This document shows positions 57,070 to 58,259 of a stretch of DNA of 58,259 nucleotides, in pieces; positions within the stretch are counted from its first letter, which is position 1; every line of letters starts with the position of its first letter. Position numbers and translations under genes: made by a program. Source of the DNA: an uncultured Legionella sp. (GTDB lineage: Bacteria; Pseudomonadota; Gammaproteobacteria; Legionellales; Legionellaceae); NCBI GenBank assembly GCA_945952115.1, contig CAMFHA010000004.1:1-58259 (forward strand), in the 5' to 3' direction. The notes beneath the pieces were generated by a model. That model had not been told where the DNA came from. It did not search any database and saw only the letters and a list, made by a program, of their open reading frames with translations.

Positions 57070-58259
57070 ATGCTTAGTTTACCTATAAGAATAAAAGAAT
57101 CTGTAGACGTCTCTGGCGCTTTTGATAATTGTTTTTTTCATGTTTATGCTACCTACGCATTAATAAATAAGCAAAAATTACCTGAAGACTTATTTACTTT
57201 TAAATCAATTGTTGGCTCACAAAGCCATGCCAGTGTATTACAAAATAAATTGGCTAATGATCCCGCTTTGTCTTTATTTGAAAAATACTATCAATATATA
57301 CATCCTCATGAAAAAAATACACCCAGTTTTATTGTTGAAAAAACGCTAGTTTTAGGATTTTTATTAAGAGAATGGTTTGCAACTCATATGGCAAATAACA
57401 TTAGTATTGCTGAAAAAATGCAAGAACAAATTATTATAAACTTTAAAGCGTATATTGAATTTAGAGAGTTTACCGATAAAGAACAATTAACTAGCGGAGA
57501 ACAAGGAGTCCTTTATCTTGCTAATGAAGAATTTTTAGAATATGCCATTGTACGTCAATCTCCTGAAGCCCCAAAAGATGTTCGTTTTGAACACTATTTT
57601 GTTGATGTAGATAGTGAAACTGCTTATCAAAATTTCTGGTTAGCTGAAGGCTATACTAATTACTGCAAATATATCGCTAACCCCCATACTAAATTATCGT
57701 ATTTCGATGTTGCTCCTGTTATTAAACATTTAAAACAACCCTTTATTCTTTATAATAAAACTAATGCTCAAGTGATTGATGATAATAAGGGCTCTGAACA
57801 CTATCCTTTATTAGAAGTAGCTTTTGATGCACAAGAAGGCCATTATCAATTATTAAAACCTAATGATCCATCCGAATCTAAACTACTAGATGAATATGAA
57901 AGCACTTATACGCAATATAAAAAAGATAGAGAAGAGCTATTAACTCATGAAGGAGATAAATTATCTTTTGCTCAAAAACAACCTTCTTTATTCGTTGAGG
58001 CTATTTGTCCAGCGAGTCATTTAGAAGTTGAACCATTTGATTTATTAATGAATAAAATTGATGAGCTACAAACTGTTGTGAATGTAGCTGAACATATACA
58101 AAAAGAGCAAAAAACTCATGAACTAAAGCAAATTGACTCTTCAAATAATGACATTACTGAGATGCATGAATCTTCAAATAATGACATCACTGAGATGCAC
58201 GAACCTTCAAATAATGACATCACTGAGATGCACGAACCTTCAAATAATGACATCACTGA
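57070..58259 (+). CDS. OTU-like cysteine protease candidate, effector-like, cut by window end
   Basis: The gene is open at the right edge: 396 full codons are seen and the stop lies beyond. Near the N-terminus GAFDNCFFH (Asp19, Cys21, His24) resembles the OTU catalytic DGNCLFH. At about 258, EGHYQLL matches the catalytic-His segment of OTU deubiquitinases. A helical stretch lies between. From about residue 335 the protein is charged and coil-like, and from residue 357 it carries an 11-residue repeat (SNNDITEMHE) in tandem. No signal peptide. Legionella has several OTU-like effectors, so a Dot/Icm substrate is plausible. Without an alignment this remains a candidate, and other Cys-hydrolase folds are possible. 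Confidence 0.72.
   Translation, partial: MLSLPIRIKESVDVSGAFDNCFFHVYATYALINKQKLPEDLFTFKSIVGSQSHASVLQNKLANDPALSLFEKYYQYIHPHEKNTPSFIVEKTLVLGFLLREWFATHMANNISIAEKMQEQIIINFKAYIEFREFTDKEQLTSGEQGVLYLANEEFLEYAIVRQSPEAPKDVRFEHYFVDVDSETAYQNFWLAEGYTNYCKYIANPHTKLSYFDVAPVIKHLKQPFILYNKTNAQVIDDNKGSEHYPLLEVAFDAQEGHYQLLKPNDPSESKLLDEYESTYTQYKKDREELLTHEGDKLSFAQKQPSLFVEAICPASHLEVEPFDLLMNKIDELQTVVNVAEHIQKEQKTHELKQIDSSNNDITEMHESSNNDITEMHEPSNNDITEMHEPSNNDIT
58138..58259 (+). repeat. 33-bp in-frame tandem repeat
   Basis: Units of 33 bases start at 58138, 58171, 58204 and 58237 (the last cut off at the window end). Each encodes SNNDITEMHE plus Ser/Pro. Later units are almost identical (CACGAACCTTCA against CATGAATCTTCA), which suggests recent copy-number growth. 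Confidence 0.95.

Noticed and set aside
1..58259. CRISPR array, tRNA, rRNA or insertion sequence
   Set aside because: No regularly spaced direct repeats apart from the coding 33-bp repeat, no cloverleaf recognised by eye, and no transposase frame.

Overview
The window reads as chromosomal DNA of a Legionella-type gammaproteobacterium (Legionellaceae). The basis is mixed. The DNA is AT-rich. It carries a legiolysin-type 4-hydroxyphenylpyruvate dioxygenase, a DsbA2/Com1-like periplasmic oxidoreductase, an IcmL/DotI-domain secreted protein, a WipA/WipB-like phosphatase, an OTU-like protein that looks like a Dot/Icm effector, and several lineage-specific orphan proteins, set among ordinary gammaproteobacterial housekeeping genes. 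No rRNA, tRNA, CRISPR array, transposase or phage gene was seen. The species cannot be fixed from the sequence alone.

Layout. 0-9 kb: an orphan coiled-coil protein, an L,D-transpeptidase, the overlapping operon glyQ-glyS-gmhB-rsmJ, the DsbA2-like gene, and the phosphatase. 9-15.9 kb: a minus-strand operon with coupled starts (SDR, hutI, an RsiV-like DUF3298-type protein, an OPT transporter), divergent from hutG, which is followed by the IcmL-like gene. 16-22.6 kb: a four-gene operon (ketoacyl synthase III, OleD-like reductase, metallo-beta-lactamase-fold hydrolase, adenylate-forming enzyme), divergent from a glycosyltransferase plus PAP2_C/sphingomyelin-synthase-like pair. Together these look like a lipid-modification locus. 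22.8-31 kb: a small Cys-rich secreted protein, a lipoprotein L,D-transpeptidase, ettA, tdh, kbl, then pcm-tolC-ttcA. 31.5-42.6 kb: a SulP-carbonic anhydrase fusion, a heavy-metal-type RND tripartite pump, proS and an orphan with a strong palindromic promoter. 42.7-50.7 kb: a membrane class III cyclase, a double-NBD peptide ABC ATPase, and an amino-acid catabolic block (leucine dehydrogenase, O-methyltransferase, HPPD, FAH, maleylacetoacetate isomerase). 50.7-58.3 kb: a secreted orphan, asnS, a TPR-like orphan, an ElaA-like GNAT, lolD plus a single lolC/lolF-type subunit, and a gene cut by the window end that has OTU-like catalytic motifs and an 11-residue tandem repeat.

The most unusual structure is non-coding. 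The intergenic DNA is full of interspersed palindromic elements. One family has a conserved GTGTAC...GTACATGA core, with locus-specific inverted arms up to about 60 bp. A second has TAGACTT ends, a third TATACCC ends, and a fourth is built on AGAAAACGCAGTTGAATC. Several copies run into genes and supply protein termini: the rsmJ C-terminus, the outer-membrane-factor C-terminus, and the signal region of the RsiV-like protein. The lead functional novelties are the OleA/OleD-like plus MBL plus adenylating-enzyme cluster and the OTU-like effector candidate.
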